DNA of 64,000 bases from positions 9,424,001-9,488,000 of the forward strand of contig JBHGNT010000012.1 in NCBI GenBank assembly GCA_043228905.1. Direction: 5' to 3'. This document shows, in pieces, positions 29,412-41,735 of the stretch (its first letter is position 1; the number at the start of each line of letters is the position of its first letter). A program made the position numbers and the translations under genes. Source of the DNA: Azolla caroliniana. Taxonomy: Eukaryota > Polypodiophyta. The notes beneath the pieces were generated by a model, which was given only the letters and a program-made list of their open reading frames with translations, searched no databases and was not told where the DNA came from.

Positions 29412-29831
29412 TGTTATTCGCTTAGCCGGACAAGGCCTAACACAAGGTGTCACGGAGACACTTCACCAAAGGGTGATTACGGCATAGAATTAAGATTCAA
29501 CGATTACACCAACTTACGTAGGTTACACGATTAGAATGCTTTGGTTAATTACACGCGTAAGATATAACAGTAATTACAGAACGGAAATCAACACAGAAGT
29601 ATAAACATCATAAGCTCTATTAATTATCCGCTGTGATTACAATGGGGTCCGGGCCTTTAAATAGGTTTCCGGCCCGTAGTACAAAACGGTGCCTCTCGCA
29701 CCTATTCGGGATCCGTCCGGATGTTGAACGGCATACCGTTTCCAGTCCGTCCGTCCACACTATGCTCATTTACAACTATATTTAATTAATTCCTTCACTC
29801 CGTATTTTGGACTCCTTGCCGGCCGGTAACA
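29412..29831 (-). repeat. GyA 5' LTR
   Basis: 420 bp, near-identical to 20017-20436, followed by the CTTGG duplication. Confidence 0.95.
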
Positions 29832-29836
29832 CTTGG
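29832..29836. repeat. Target-site duplication of GyA, right copy (CTTGG)
   Basis: CTTGG directly after the LTR end at 29831; GyC orfB resumes beyond it. Confidence 0.9.
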
Positions 29837-31609
29837 CTTTTGTGGACGAGGAGTGCTCAAGTAGCTTGGTTATCTTTTGCTTTTTCGGTGATGAGCGCAA
29901 TTGTCTACTCATAGTGTGTGGTGAGCTAAGCTACAGTTTCGTCCATGTCCTGTCGCCAAGCATCCCGATGTTGTTCTCTAGCAGCGATGTGCTCGGTTTG
30001 CAACTGGTGATACGCATCAGAAATTTTTGCCCTTTGCTCTTCCGAGATCCTCCACTTTTGCATATGTTCGTTGGCCATGTCTTGTAAGGCTCTTTGATGA
30101 CGTCGTAATTCCTGGTTGTCTGTGAAGAGCTCTTGTTCACGTTGGCTATTCCGCTCAACTTCTTTGATGAAATGTTCTTTGGCCTCGGTGATAGAGACCT
30201 GGAGGGTCATCACCTCTCGTTCTCGTTCTTCAAGCGCGGCCAACCTTTCAGCAAACAATTGCTTGAGGTCCGCTTCGCGGCTCGCGGCTTGTTCCCGTAG
30301 TTGGCCAAGAATGTTGTTGTGGTTCTATTCCGCCAACTCGGCCAGAGCGATCTAGGCCTTAAGCTCCTCCTGGTAGTCCCGAAGGGGAGGCCCTATCTGG
30401 GTTGCCGCTTGCTGGATTCGAGGAGAGGGTTCCCTGTTTGTCTGTGTAGATTGTTCCATAACGACCGGGGGTGGTGGCATTTGCGTGGAGGCTTGGGTGG
30501 TTTGGGGGTGCGGGCTGATATCTGCCTGTGACGATGGCTCACTTGTATGTATCGATTCCATCATTGTGTTGGCATCGATCATGGCTACCCTGGGGTGGGC
30601 GGTGTCGTCTTTGTGTGCGTCGGTACCTTCAGCACTTGGGTTCGGGTTCGGAAGAGTGGCTGGTGAGACAGCGTCACTCAGCGTAGGGAGGCTTAAGGGC
30701 GGTTGTTCTGGATGTGGCCGCTTGAATGTTGCCAGTTTCTCCTCGACAACTTGCCATAGCTTGGTAGCCCGTTTGGCTTGTTGATGCGCCGTTTTGATAC
30801 GTCGGGCCATGTCATTGGTTGCTCAAGTAGTGTGGTGCAGATTGCGATATGCCTCAACTAAGGCCATGTTCAGATTTGGTAGTTCCATGAGGAGCGAAGC
30901 ATTCTGTGCTTGCTTCTTCCGTCCTATCTTCTGTAAGGCTCGATCCTCGTGAGGTTCGATTTCACCCATTAGAGTGCGTTGAATCATCTTTGTTTTGGCG
31001 TGCACCTCGGCCATACGAGCGGGGCAACTACTTGGCATGCGCAAGGAAATCCATTAACTCATATGTTGTGCCCAGTCAAAGTAGTCCACTGAACTCGTAT
31101 GCCTCCGCGGGGAGATCTTTGTAACCGAGGACTTCCTCCTCTGATATCTGCGTGGTTTGTCCATGCTCGATCCTACCGACTTGGAGCCATGACTCCGCTG
31201 GTACCATGGCCGTGGAGGTTGGGTTGTCCTCTTTTGGTTTCTAATGATGGTCGCCCTCGGTTTCTGTGGTTGCCTCTCGAATGATGCGGCGTCTTTTTGG
31301 CGGTTGATCTCGTGCGTCCGGGGCCGGTGGTGTTGGCTCCTCGGCCTGTTTCCTCTTTTGTTGCCGGATGGCCAAGGGTTGCTGGCTTGTGGGCCGTGGG
31401 CTCGGTTGTGGAGAGTTCATTGATATCCTTGGTGGTTTCGGGCGTATAGTGACATCCTTGGGGATGGGCTCCTCGTCCTCGTCCCATTTGACACGGGTCA
31501 TTGTTACTGCTCGTTGTTTCTGTGGTTTTGGTGGGGGTGGTGCCGAGGCGGAAGTGGGGTTCCGAACGCCTGAGGGAGGTGGAGAAGGCGAGGGGTCTTC
31601 CCATTCTTC
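29837..31609 (-). pseudogene. GyC orfB, N-terminal part
   Basis: Begins in frame straight after the TAG of orfA (31610-31612). Pro-rich stretch, MTRVKWDEDEEPIPKD, basic cluster KRRRIIREATTE, then, after frame changes, coiled-coil segments (LRRHQRALQDMANEHMQKWR, RLAALEEREREVMTLQ). The first ATG after the stop is about 40 codons in. Stops near 31241 and 30820, plus frameshifts, inactivate it. Sequence similarity to GyA orfB is low in the linker and higher in the C-terminal part beyond the insertion. Confidence 0.7.
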
Positions 31610-32512
31610 CTAGTTTAATGCCAAGATCTTCTCGCGTTGTTTCCTTGGTGGTGGTGGAGAGGTCAGGATGCGACGAGGGGAAACCGAAGGAGGTGGGTAG
31701 AGGACTGTGAGGAAGTGATTGATCACAGGCAGCAACCGCTTACCGGTTTGAAAGGATTCGAGCGCCGCGCGGACTCCTTCGCCAGTGATGATTCCCCAAT
31801 CGATTTTGTCGCCTTCATACGCCCGGATGATGATAGCAGCCTTGTTCTGTGGCATACTCGTGGGATTGGTGTGCACAAAGTCGTATTCCATCAAAATGCG
31901 AGCGATCTCCCCAAAAGTTTTGTTTGGCCCTCCGTAAGTGCGGTAAGCTTTGCCCGACATCAAATACATCCTAAAATATTCCTTGATGATCGAGTGGGGA
32001 GGGATTTCGACCTCATCGTCTCCACCCCGCGCAAGGTCCAGAGCCGATCGAATCATGTTGTTGGATACTGTGTCAGGGTGGATTCTATGTGCTATGGTTT
32101 GGGCGTCAGGGTGTGCAAGGGCATCGATCACCTTTAAATAACCACCTAATCCTCATTCCTGAAGCCAAGTGTGGGTTTCCTATGAAGCTGCAAGAGGCAT
32201 AATGGACTCGGGGTTCTGCTCTATGGAAGATTGGGGAAGGAGGATGAGATCAGGCCGAGATAGAGTGAGGGAAGGAAATGGTTGTGGTGCGGTAGAGGCG
32301 CTACAAGGACAAGAGAGGGCTTGTGAGCAAGAGCGGTGGGAGCGATGAAAGCGCTGAGATCGAGAGGAGGCTTGAGAGCGTGGGAGCAATGGAGGTTGGG
32401 TGTGCAAGAAAGCGTTTGTGTGTGGGGTGTGCTTGGGGTAACTGTTTTTTATCGAACGCCTAGGGTTTTGTGCATGAAGAGGAGCCTGGAGATTCTTGGT
32501 CGTGGATGCCAT
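31610..32512 (-). pseudogene. GyC orfA with two internal stops
   Basis: ATG at 32510-32512 opens a Ser/Pro/His-rich N-terminus like that of GyA orfA. After stops at 32180 and near 32160 the conserved domain follows: GLGGYLKVIDALAHPDA, IIKEYFRMYLMSGKAYRT, TFGEIARILMEYDFVHTNP, MPQNKAAIIIRAYEGDKIDWG. Many positions are shared with GyA (EYF, KxYRTxGG, FxEIAR, MPxNxA, YEG, DW), so the family is old. It ends in a TAG (31610-31612), after which the same frame stays open as orfB. Confidence 0.75.
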
Positions 32513-32729
32513 AATAGGATATTATGGCCACGTGTCCTAGGGAGTTAGTGTTGTGCCTTGGGTGTTGTGCATGTGCCTTAAATACTTAAGTGAATGTGAA
32601 AGTGACTAGTGTGTGCCTCTAAACATGATGTGATTTGGGTGATGTGCTAGGTGGTTTAGGTGGAACTAACTAATTGTTAAAACTATGCCTAATCCTACCT
32701 AATGTACGCTTTGGAATGTTGGTGGGTTC
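32513..32729. other. Spacer between GyC pol and orfA
   Basis: Non-coding. It corresponds in position to the A-rich spacer of GyA but here has no long A run. Confidence 0.5.
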
Positions 32730-35700
32730 TTACCGAGGGGGACGCGGGGCCTCCTTCGTGGCATTGTCCGTGCCGTGAGACTCGAGGAAAGGGTTGGTTG
32801 GGGTATTTCCCTGGTACAGTCGCAGTCGGAATCCATTCACCCAGCTTTTGACAATTTCCCCGGCGAGGGTGCCGAGCTGGAACGTGCCGTTAAACTCGTC
32901 CATAATCCAGAAGGGGCCGGTCCATCGAAATCGTAACTTCCCTGGCATGGCACCGAGTCGTGTCTGGAAAACGAGGACCGGTTTGCCGGTGGTCAATTCT
33001 TGTTCCAATCCTTTCCGATGTCGGTCCACAAAGGCTTTCCGTTGTCGTTGGCGTTGTTCAAGTTGGCCCATGCTCGCTACTCGGTCCTCGCCAAGTTCGA
33101 GGAGTTGTTCCAGCCTAAATTGTTCGGATTGGACCTCGGGGAGCCTTGCTTTAACTTGAACTCGGAGACTCGGAACTTGGAACTCAATGGGCATAACGGC
33201 TTCGAGACCAAAAGCCATCCGAAAGGGGGTGGATTGAATGCTCGTTTTGAATGTAGTGCGATAAGCCCATAGTGCACTCTGGAGCTTGTCATCCCAATCG
33301 GTTCAGTTCTCGTTGACGATCTTCTTTAGTATTGTTTGGAGAATTTTGTTAGTCGATTCTGCCAATCCGTTTGCATGCGGGTAGTATGGTGTACTTTTCT
33401 TATGTACAACCGCGCAGTGTGTCGTAAGCTCACATATTATATTGTTTATAAAGTGCCCACCTTGGTCACTAACGAGTTCTATTGGGCATTCATAACGGCA
33501 CCATAGATGTTTGTACACGAATTTGGCCGTGGATGTTGTCGTGTTGTCTCGTAAAGCCTTTACCTCAACCCATTTTGTGCAATAGTCCATGGCCACGATG
33601 ATATACTTATTACCGGTTCGGGCCGTGGCTGGTTTGAATGGTCCCACAAAATCTAACCCCCATTTTTGAAATGGTTCCAATGGAAGAATGGGTTGGTGTG
33701 GCATTCGAGCTTGTTCCATCGGTTGTCCCAACTGTTGGCACAAGTTGCACTGCCGACAGAACTCGTGGGCATTCTTTTTCGTTGTAGGCCACCATAACCC
33801 ACTTTGCCATACTTTCCTTGCCGTGGACTCTCCGGCGTAGTGTCCACCGGCGATTCCTAGGTGGGCCTCTTGGAGTATGGCCTTCTTCTTGAATTGTCGA
33901 ATTGCCCGGCGCCATATTCCGTCCGAGCCTTTGTGGTAGAGGATGTCGGAAACGAGACAAAAGTTTCGGCTTCGTACTACGAGCCGTTTCCGCGCATCAA
34001 GGGGCATGTGGTCATGAGGCAGGCCAGTACTAAGGAAATTGGTCATCTCCGTGATCCATTCATCTTCTTTGTCATCTGGTAGCGTTGTGAGATTAAATAG
34101 GCCGGCATCGGGTAAATCGTCATACATGGACTCGGTAGGGTCCCCTGACTTGAGGCAGCTTAGGTAGTCAACGACGGCGAGTTGGACTCCGGGTCGATGT
34201 TGAATATGAAAATCAAACTCTTGTAATAGGAGCATCCATCGAGCCAGTTGACCTATCAAGGCTTGTTTATTGACCAAGTAAAGGAGGGCCGAGTGATCGA
34301 CGTGACATGTGAATTTTCGGCCTAAGAGGTAATGCCGAAATTTACTGATGTTGTAGGTCATACCGAGGGCCTCTCATTCGGTGGTTGAATAGTTCTTTTC
34401 TGTGGCCGAGAGACGTCGGCTAGCATAATACACTGGCCAATACCAATTTGGGGGCGTGCATTGCATAAGTGCGCTCCCGATAGCGATATCTGATACGTCC
34501 ACGAAGATGTGAAAAGGTTCTGACCATATCGGGGGATGTACAACTGGGGCATGCGAGAGCATTAATTTCAAAGCTTGGTAAGCCTCGTCCTCGATGGAAG
34601 TCCATTGAAAGGGAAGTCGATGCACCGCCGCATGTAGTGGTGTCGCGAAATCGGCCAGGTGGTGTATCATCCGGCTCTGCATCTTATTTGTCCCAGAAAT
34701 CGGCTGAGGGCCTTTGCGTTCGAGGGTGCGGGGGCGTTTAGGATGGCTTGTACTTTATCCGGGTCCATGGCGATACCTTCTTGATCGACGATGTGCCCGA
34801 GTAGGTTGCCGCTTGTGACCAAGAACGCGCATTTTGCCGGGTTTAAACTTAACCGAGCCTGGCGACATCGACCAAGACAGAGACGTAACTGGGTCATGTA
34901 TTCTAGTCGCTGGCCATACACGGAGAAGTCGTCGAGAAAGACTTGCATGAACGTTGGGATATATTCGTTAAAAATTTCGGTGATGATGCACTGGAACGTG
35001 GCAGGCGTCGTTTTCAAACCGACCATCATTACTTCTGCCACGAAAACACCCCATTCCGTGACAAATGTTGTTTTTTCCTGATCATCCGGGTGCATTTTGA
35101 TTTGGTTGTAGCCACTGAACCCGTCTAGAAAGTTGTAGCATTCGTAACTTGCCACCGTGTCGAGAAGTTATCCGTGAACGGGAGAGGGAATCCATCTGTG
35201 ACTGTTGCAGCATTAAGCTTGCGGTAGTCGACGCAGACTCGGATTTTCTCATTTTTCTTGGGGACGACTACGATTGGGCTTAACCATGTGGCGCATTTTA
35301 CAGGTCGTATGTACCCGACTCGGAGGAGCTTGTCTATTTCTTCCTTGACCTTAGTCGCATAATTGGGGTTTATCCGGTAGCGTCTTTGCTGAACCGGCCG
35401 AGCGTCAGGGAGAAGATGGATCTGGTGTTGGTATTATTGAGGGTCCAAACCCTTCATATCCGTGTAAGACCATGTGAATACATCCTGGTAATCGGTGAGT
35501 AAGCGTATGAGGGCTACTCGTTTGCCGGCTGGTAAGTTATTAGCAATCTGCAGGGTGCGAGGGTTCTCGTCCAAACCGAGGTTCAGTGTTTCGAGCGTTG
35601 ATGCCTTCACTCGTTGGGAGATGGCGAGTTCACGTTCAAAAGTGTCCCGAGCGTGTCGTAATTCTACGATGGTCGTGGGATCAATCTCGTCCTGGGGAGG

Positions 35701-37998
35701 TGTATTCTCCGTGAGCTCCTTGTCTAGAGGTGTGCCGACGGCCGATATGGCGTCGATTTCGAAGAGGGGTATGATAGTGGGATGGTCTTCTAGGAAGTCA
35801 TCCACCTCGTCATCGGCTAACCCGTCGAGCATGTGCACCTATTCCGCGTATAACGGAGAGGTGTTGTGGGGCGTGGTTATGCGTTCTTCGGTTATGATCC
35901 GGACCTTGGTTTTTCCTCAGCGAAACGAGATCATGTTGCATTGCCAATGTTGTTTGATATTTGTTGTGCGCAACCATGGTCTGCCAAGTAACATTGGGTA
36001 GGCGCCCTGTGCTTCGAGTCGTAATACAACGGCCGAGATAGTGAACATGTGGCCTCCTAGAGTAAAGTCGAGGTGGCGGATTAATTCGATGGGGTGAACC
36101 GATCGTGTATCGGCCATCCGAAGCCAAAAGGGGCAAGGCTCCCATTGGTTTATGTTGAGGGTGTGACATGTGGCCTCGCTGATGACGTTCACACCGGAGC
36201 CGCCGTTGATTATGCACCCATGAAGGTCGCGTTCTTTAATCATGATTTTCACGGCTGGATTTTGGGAATCCATGAGGGGTGGGCCCGTCCTTAAGCGCGG
36301 CATGAGTGGTAACAGCTTATGTAATGGTAGCGAGATCTTAGCGCTTGTAAGGGCTTCCCATAGATGGTCATCTTCTGCCGTGGTGGATGGTCCTGCGGCC
36401 GATGGAGCGTTGATGGTCACGTCCTGCATCTCTGTGTGCATCCGTGCCACGTTGCTTTTGTTGGCGGTCTCAATCCATTCCCTAGCCGCTTGTCGGACGT
36501 CATCTTGTTCTTGCCATTGGCTGGCGTGGGTCTTGCTACGTGTAGTGATGTGTTGGACATCGGCCATAATCGTATTCACAACCGGGCCCTTGCCACAGTC
36601 CGTGGTTGGGCATTGGGTAGCGTAGTGGCCGGGTTGGTTACACTTAAAGTAGATAATGGGTGCTGAGTTGCTTGTGTCACCGTGCTCAGTGTGTGGGAAG
36701 GGTTGTGATTGATTCTCGGCCGCTTGGGTAGGCCTGTTGGCCCGTGGCACGGTGTGTGGGGCGTTTGGAGGGGGGTCTCGACAACGATTGTCGTTCTGAC
36801 GGCGATTGTTCCGCAGACCTCTATAAGAGTTCTGTCGGTCGTTTCGTGAATACCGCTAATCGTACCGGTCCTCCCGGTCGTCACCGTACCGATCGTACTC
36901 ATCGTTCGCTCTATATTGGTCATCGTGGTACTGGTCACGGTCGTCTAATCTCTTGCGATTGTCATGGCGGTACCGGTCGTCGTAGCGACGGTAGTCGTCG
37001 TCACAATGGTAGTCGTCGTCGCGGCGCTGACGATCCAGGGATCGTGGTCGCTCGTTTGCCCGATGTCGGTATGACTGACATTCATCCTACCTGGAGTACG
37101 TATTGCGCAGCTCGATCTGGCGAACCGGAGTCGTGATTGTGTGGTTGAGCATGTTGTACTGACATTTTTCGATCGTGTGAGCTCGGGACTGACATATTGG
37201 GCAGTGTGGCCGATGCGGGCACTCAAGAACCAGATGGCCTGAGCCTGAGCAGGCCGTGCATTGAAGAGCTTGTTGGAAACGATTCTCCTCCTGCGGAAGG
37301 GAACTTTGCAAAGAGCCCATTGAGAAAGCCGTGGTATGTTGTGTGTGATCGATTGCAAGGACGTGTGCGATGACTTGCTCGATAGTCTGGTTAGAGAAAT
37401 CTGTAAGTGCGAGAGTCGTCCGTAGAGGCTCCCTTAAGCTGGACAGGAAGGTATCCGGAATGTGATGAGCGGGGACGTCGTCGGCCAGTTGTCGGTAGAG
37501 ATCCTGAAACCAGATCGTGAACTAGGCGACCGTCTCGTGAGGTTCTTGGCTCATGGAAAAGAATTGCCAGAGTAGTTCCCGCTTCGAAACTTGGCGGTGA
37601 AATAATTGGAGGAACTTTGTCCTGACATCCTGGAACATTGTGACCTCCCCCATGTCGAGGCGGGAGTACCATTGAGCAGTCAGGCCATCGAGGGATAAAG
37701 CAAATTCTGTGAGTTTGGAGGCCTCGATTTCGGCAGCCGATAACCGCTGCGTCGAGTGGTTGGCTTGCCATGTGGACACAAACACCTGAGTGTGTGCTTC
37801 CGCGTCGGGGCCATCGGTATACCGTGGGTAAGGGTAAGGCATGGTATCGAGATCCGGGTCCTCGGGTAAGGTCGGAAAAGGGTTAGGGTCAGGTTGGGTG
37901 ACCTCTAGGGGGGCTCGGCGGGGAGGTTGGTGCGGAATCAACTCGCGGTTGGGTATCGGGTGGCGATCATTGCAACCGGTGAGCCTCTGATAGTTCCT
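32730..37998 (-). pseudogene. GyC gag-pol
   Basis: Gag from about 37998 (RRAPLEVTQPDPNPFP, ARTQV-type capsid region), zinc knuckles CTACSGSGHLVLEC and CPICQSRAHTIEKC, and a third, YFKCNQPGHYATQC, whose first Cys is Tyr. Protease motif IINGGSGVNVIS has Asn for the catalytic Asp. RT keeps FLDDFSVYG. RNase H has FVDVSDIAIGS. Integrase keeps GLDFVGPF, VSDQGGHF and NGLAESTNK. Stops at 37522, 37087, near 36860 and 33300, and frameshifts near 35160 and 34680, kill the ORF. The end is GTDNATKEAPRPPR at 32730. Confidence 0.9.
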
Positions 37999-38143
37999 GG
38001 AACGATTGGTCAGTGACCACCGAGTCGGAAGTTCCTTCGACTGGCTTAGGGCGTCGGGCAGGTGGTCGAGACCGCGTGATGCGATGGGGTGCCGTAATGG
38101 TGGCTAAAGTTTGCTTCCAACGTAGTTCGTTGTGACCTTACAG

Positions 38144-38161
38144 CTGTAACCAGGCGTGCCA
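38144..38161 (-). other. GyC primer-binding site
   Basis: The minus strand reads TGGCACGCCTGGTTACAG five bases inside the 5' LTR. It differs from GyA/GyB and resembles the pre-LTR block sequence TGGCACGCC. Confidence 0.6.
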
Positions 38162-38166
38162 AATTG

Positions 38167-38664
38167 TGTTAACCGTTTCTGGGGAAACACCTTCGATGAG
38201 CCCACAGGCTATCGGTGTCAAGGGATCATGTTACTTGGGAGCCTCTTCTACACGGGAAGAAGAAAAGAAAAGAGAACGAGGAGCGTACACGGGCTACAAC
38301 CCGTTAGGCATAAACGTAGCTCGATTTACGAGTACAGGGAGAATACACAGATAGAATATTAGAAAAGGAAACTTATATTAAATGATAGAGCTCCCATTGA
38401 GTACAGTACTCGGCTCTTGGCCAGAAACAGTTAGTGCAGAGCTTGCTACTAGGATATTACTCTCGCTAAGAATGATCTAGATATCCCCCCTTGGGGTATG
38501 CATAACTCAGGTTATATAGTTTTCCCCTTCAGACAGAGCCGAGCCATCGGCTGATTGTGAGGGCTAAAACACGACTATTTTTAGTCTTACCTATTTCCTC
38601 ACCTACTCTTCTACCTAACGGCGAGTTTAAATAATATATTTATATTTCTGGCCTATGGACAACA
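38167..38664 (-). repeat. GyC 5' LTR
   Basis: 498 bp, TGTTAACC to GGACAACA in plus reading. Ends match the 3' LTR stub at 19188-19202. Confidence 0.8.
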
Positions 38665-40130
38665 ATTTTGGATCATATACTTTCATATTTTTTCAAAAGC
38701 ACTACCGGTGTTAAGCAAGGATGCCCACTCTCACCAGCACTATTTGTTCTATGCATTGATGAATTAGAAGAAATGGTTACCAAGTTTGCAAAGGAAGAAT
38801 GTGTTGAAGAAGTTGCCATTGGGAATGTTGTGATTATGCTTTTGCTATATGCAGATGATGTAGTGTTTTTTGCAAATACTTTAGGAGATGCACAAAAGCT
38901 TATGAAGGCATTGGAAAAAATTGGCATGCATACTAAATTAAGTGTCAATAGCTCTAAAACAAAGACTATGCTTGTGAAGAGCCAAAGAAGAGATAAACCA
39001 TGCATTATGTATAACAATGAGCCACTTGAATGTGTGGAAAACTTCAAATATCTTGGCCTTGAAGTTCCTTCAAATTATAGATGGAATGAATGTGCTACAC
39101 GCTGCTTAGAGGCGGGTAAGCGAGAATAATATGCATTTCAGAACATATGCAATCTTGGAGATATTAAGTGTTGGGTCCTCGAGAAATATTTTTTTGACAC
39201 TTTGGCGACACCGGTTCTTCTGTATGGGGTGGTGGCATCCCTAAATCTGTGGAAAGAGTTTGAAAATGTCCAAAAACATTTTCTTACAAAGTTTCTACAA
39301 GTTAAGAAACAAACGCCCTACACCCTCCTCCTTGAGACGGGATCGCATCCCATTGAGATCCTGGTCATGGAAAGGGTTGTTGAATACATGCTTAAGGTTC
39401 AAAAAAGTCCCTCACATCGACTTCCTAGAATTGTATGGGAAGCAAGCAAAAAGATCCAAAAGACACATAAAAGCAAAATTTTGTATTCTAGTTGAATGCA
39501 AGATATAGAAAAATGGTTTGGTAGATGGGATGCGAGACACTTGCTTCATGATACATTATTAGATTCCTCTGTAAATGAGGCCTTTTTGCAACGCCAATGT
39601 ATCATGACATGGGACAAATGTGGAGGCTCATGCTTCACACATTATACTACACATGTTGCACCTAACTACAAAACCATATTCTTTGCAGAACGGGGAAACC
39701 GTACACATCAATACATGTTAGAGCCCATACAGTTACTTGCCATTTGAACCATTGCTTTCATGCGACTTAGCTCACATGCATTGCGATGTGAGACAGGGCA
39801 TTGGGGCACAAGTGATGAGAGTGGTCGGCTATGCACACTTTGCCCTAAACAAGTTCGCGAGTCTGAGTATCACACTTCGATACAATGCTCTACCTTTGAT
39901 CATATTCGACCATGCTTTCCACATTTCCTCGACCGAGCCCAATCCTTGCATGATTCCTCTCACAACCACAATGTGCACTCTCGATTGCAACATTCATTGG
40001 TAAAGTTCTTGAACATCGAGAGTCACTACTCACTTTCACACGTATCACGTGAAATGTAATATTTTTGGTTTCATAGGTCATATTTGACCTCTAAAGACGA
40101 GAATATAATCATTTAGACGAGAATATAATC
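38665..40130 (+). mobile_element. LnB: 5'-truncated LINE
   Basis: Begins inside RT immediately beside the GyC LTR and runs to a defined 3' end with a hairpin (AGGTCA-TATT-TGACCT, 40075-40090). The last 16 bases, AGACGAGAATATAATC, are repeated after four bases (40095-40110 and 40115-40130). Truncation at the 5' side with a fixed 3' end is typical of LINEs. Confidence 0.85.
38668..40059 (+). pseudogene. LnB ORF2: reverse transcriptase and C-terminal zinc finger
   Basis: RT motifs [34 protein letters not shown] (intact YADD) and YLGLEVPSNYRWNE, then the LINE connection region (TPVLLYGVV). After stops at 39127 and 39493 the C-terminus shows CTLCPKQVRESEYHTSIQC, a zf-RVT type zinc finger. The endonuclease and the N-terminal RT are absent. 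Stops at 39127, 39493 and 39747 (one more frame change) make it non-functional. Confidence 0.85.
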
Positions 40131-41735
40131 TTCACTAAGGACGAAGCTTCTTTGTAGTGACAGATCAAGGGCCTCAATGGAACTATCAACTTCCATGGAC
40201 CCTTTCTTGAATATTAGTACACCATGGTAATGTACTACCGTATCAAGTTTCAACACACCGTTATAAGTTGTTCTTGTATGTACAGGTTTTGGCAACTTCC
40301 TCCATAAGTGAAGAAGCTTCGTCCTTGTCTTATGGTGTATCTTCTTTGTATTGTCTTTGTTAATAGGGATTATTTTGAAATTTGTCTCGTGGTTGTTTAC
40401 CTCATTGAGGGGTTTTCCACGTTAAATCTTGCATCATTTTGTGTGTTTTGTGGTTTTTATTTGATCTTTGCTCCTAAATATTTGAGCTTAAACACAACGC
40501 TTGTTACACTCTTACGTGTCTATACCTATCACAAACAATTTTGTTAAGAACGGAAGAAAGCAAACGAGTACTATTGTGATCGTGCATGTTCTTGTCTAGT
40601 CCGAGAAAAAAAAGCAATCAATAGGAGGGGAAAGAAATCTTCTTTAGTGTTGCTAATCGGTAGTATGAAGTCTACTACACATTCATGAGGTCAATCTTCT
40701 ACTGGATCAAAGCCATAGTAGGAGGCAAATGAATAATACAGGGCTAACATTTTCTTCATTTCCTTGACTGCACGTTTTTCATGTTTATGTTATTTTCCCA
40801 AATTCATCTATGTATAATATAATGATCTAGGTTATTTTCCCAAGTCAACACATTTATTTATGTATAATGTAATGACCTTTAAGCAATTAGACCGTCACAA
40901 ACATGTGGTAAATAATCCTCAAATGGTTCTGGTAAATGTGATGTATAGGAGTAAGTTCGAACATTGTCACGTCGCTAGTTTCTCAATCATTAGCTTGTTG
41001 GGAATATATGCTCAAAGGTTTGTTGCACTTTTTATGTTCCCCCAAAGTCAAAGGTTTAAGATTAATTTGGAAATCAATTTGCAAGTGTGATATAGGAATA
41101 CATCAACTTTATATCAATAAAGTGATAAAATTGCCCTAGAGTGTACACGTAGTAACCACCTTATTCTCAACCATGTATGCATCAAGATAAGGGTCCACAA
41201 AAAGGTGTCCAATCTCTACAAAATTGCACCCGTGCTTACTCCCTATTTCAGTAGTTCCCCAATAATTTCAAGAATACAACGATATACCAATGAAATGTCT
41301 TTCCTATTTCCTTGCTCTCATGGGGCGCTCTTTCAAAAGTTATTGCTTCGTCAAATTTCTAGACCCAACAATGGCATTACAAGGATTTTGTTGACAATAC
41401 TAATAGGAGATCATTATTTCAAGATTTTCTTAGAAAGTCTTTTTCCGAGGTCTACTTTCTTCTTCTTAGAAATGCCATTCCTATCTCTACTGTTTATTGT
41501 TATTTCTCTTCGATGTATCATGATTCCCTAATGTCTATATTCGTTGTCTTTCAAACACTGAGTAGAGATCAATTCCAAAACTTTTTGTTGATGTCATAAA
41601 TAATACAATCATGGATGTGAGTTCTCTTAGCCATGTAAATTTATTTCAACCGGTGAATGATTGCTAGCTCCAATTATATTCATAGCTAAACCAACCATCC
41701 ATTCATTATGGTAGAGCTTAGATATTAATACATCA
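40131..41735. other. Intergenic region downstream of the peroxidase gene
   Basis: AT-rich, with only short chance ORFs. The part next to 41735 should hold the gene's 3' UTR and polyadenylation region, but I cannot fix the end. A perfect 16-bp inverted repeat, AAGGACGAAGCTTCTT, lies at 40137-40152 and 40311-40326. Confidence 0.5.
40137..40326. repeat. Foldback-like segment with perfect 16-bp inverted repeats
   Basis: AAGGACGAAGCTTCTT at 40137-40152 pairs with its reverse complement at 40311-40326. 158 bp lie between them with no ORF of note. It could be a tiny foldback element; no target duplication is evident. Confidence 0.4.

Larger units (their letters stand above)
20017..29831 (-). mobile_element. 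GyA: complete Tat-like Ty3/gypsy retrotransposon
   Basis: 9,815 bp with two 420-bp LTRs that differ at three positions by eye, and a CTTGG target duplication. Minus-strand order: 5' LTR, primer site, a single 1,952-codon gag-protease-RT-RNase H-integrase ORF, a run of 38 A, orfA, orfB, pre-LTR block, 3' LTR. Presence of extra ORFs after integrase and the RT/IN motifs place it near the plant Tat/Ogre-type gypsy elements. It is the youngest large insertion here, yet its RT active site is mutated (see gag-pol). Confidence 0.95.
19188..38664 (-). mobile_element. GyC: Tat-like Ty3/gypsy element split by GyA
   Basis: Minus strand, 5' to 3': LTR (38167-38664), primer site, gag-pol (about 38000-32730), orfA, orfB, pre-LTR block, and the first 15 bp of the 3' LTR at 19188-19202. 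The complete GyA element (20017-29831) lies inside orfB with its 5-bp target duplication. GyA copy 2 interrupts the 3' LTR. All genes carry stops or frameshifts, and GyC is the oldest of the three nested elements. Confidence 0.9.
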
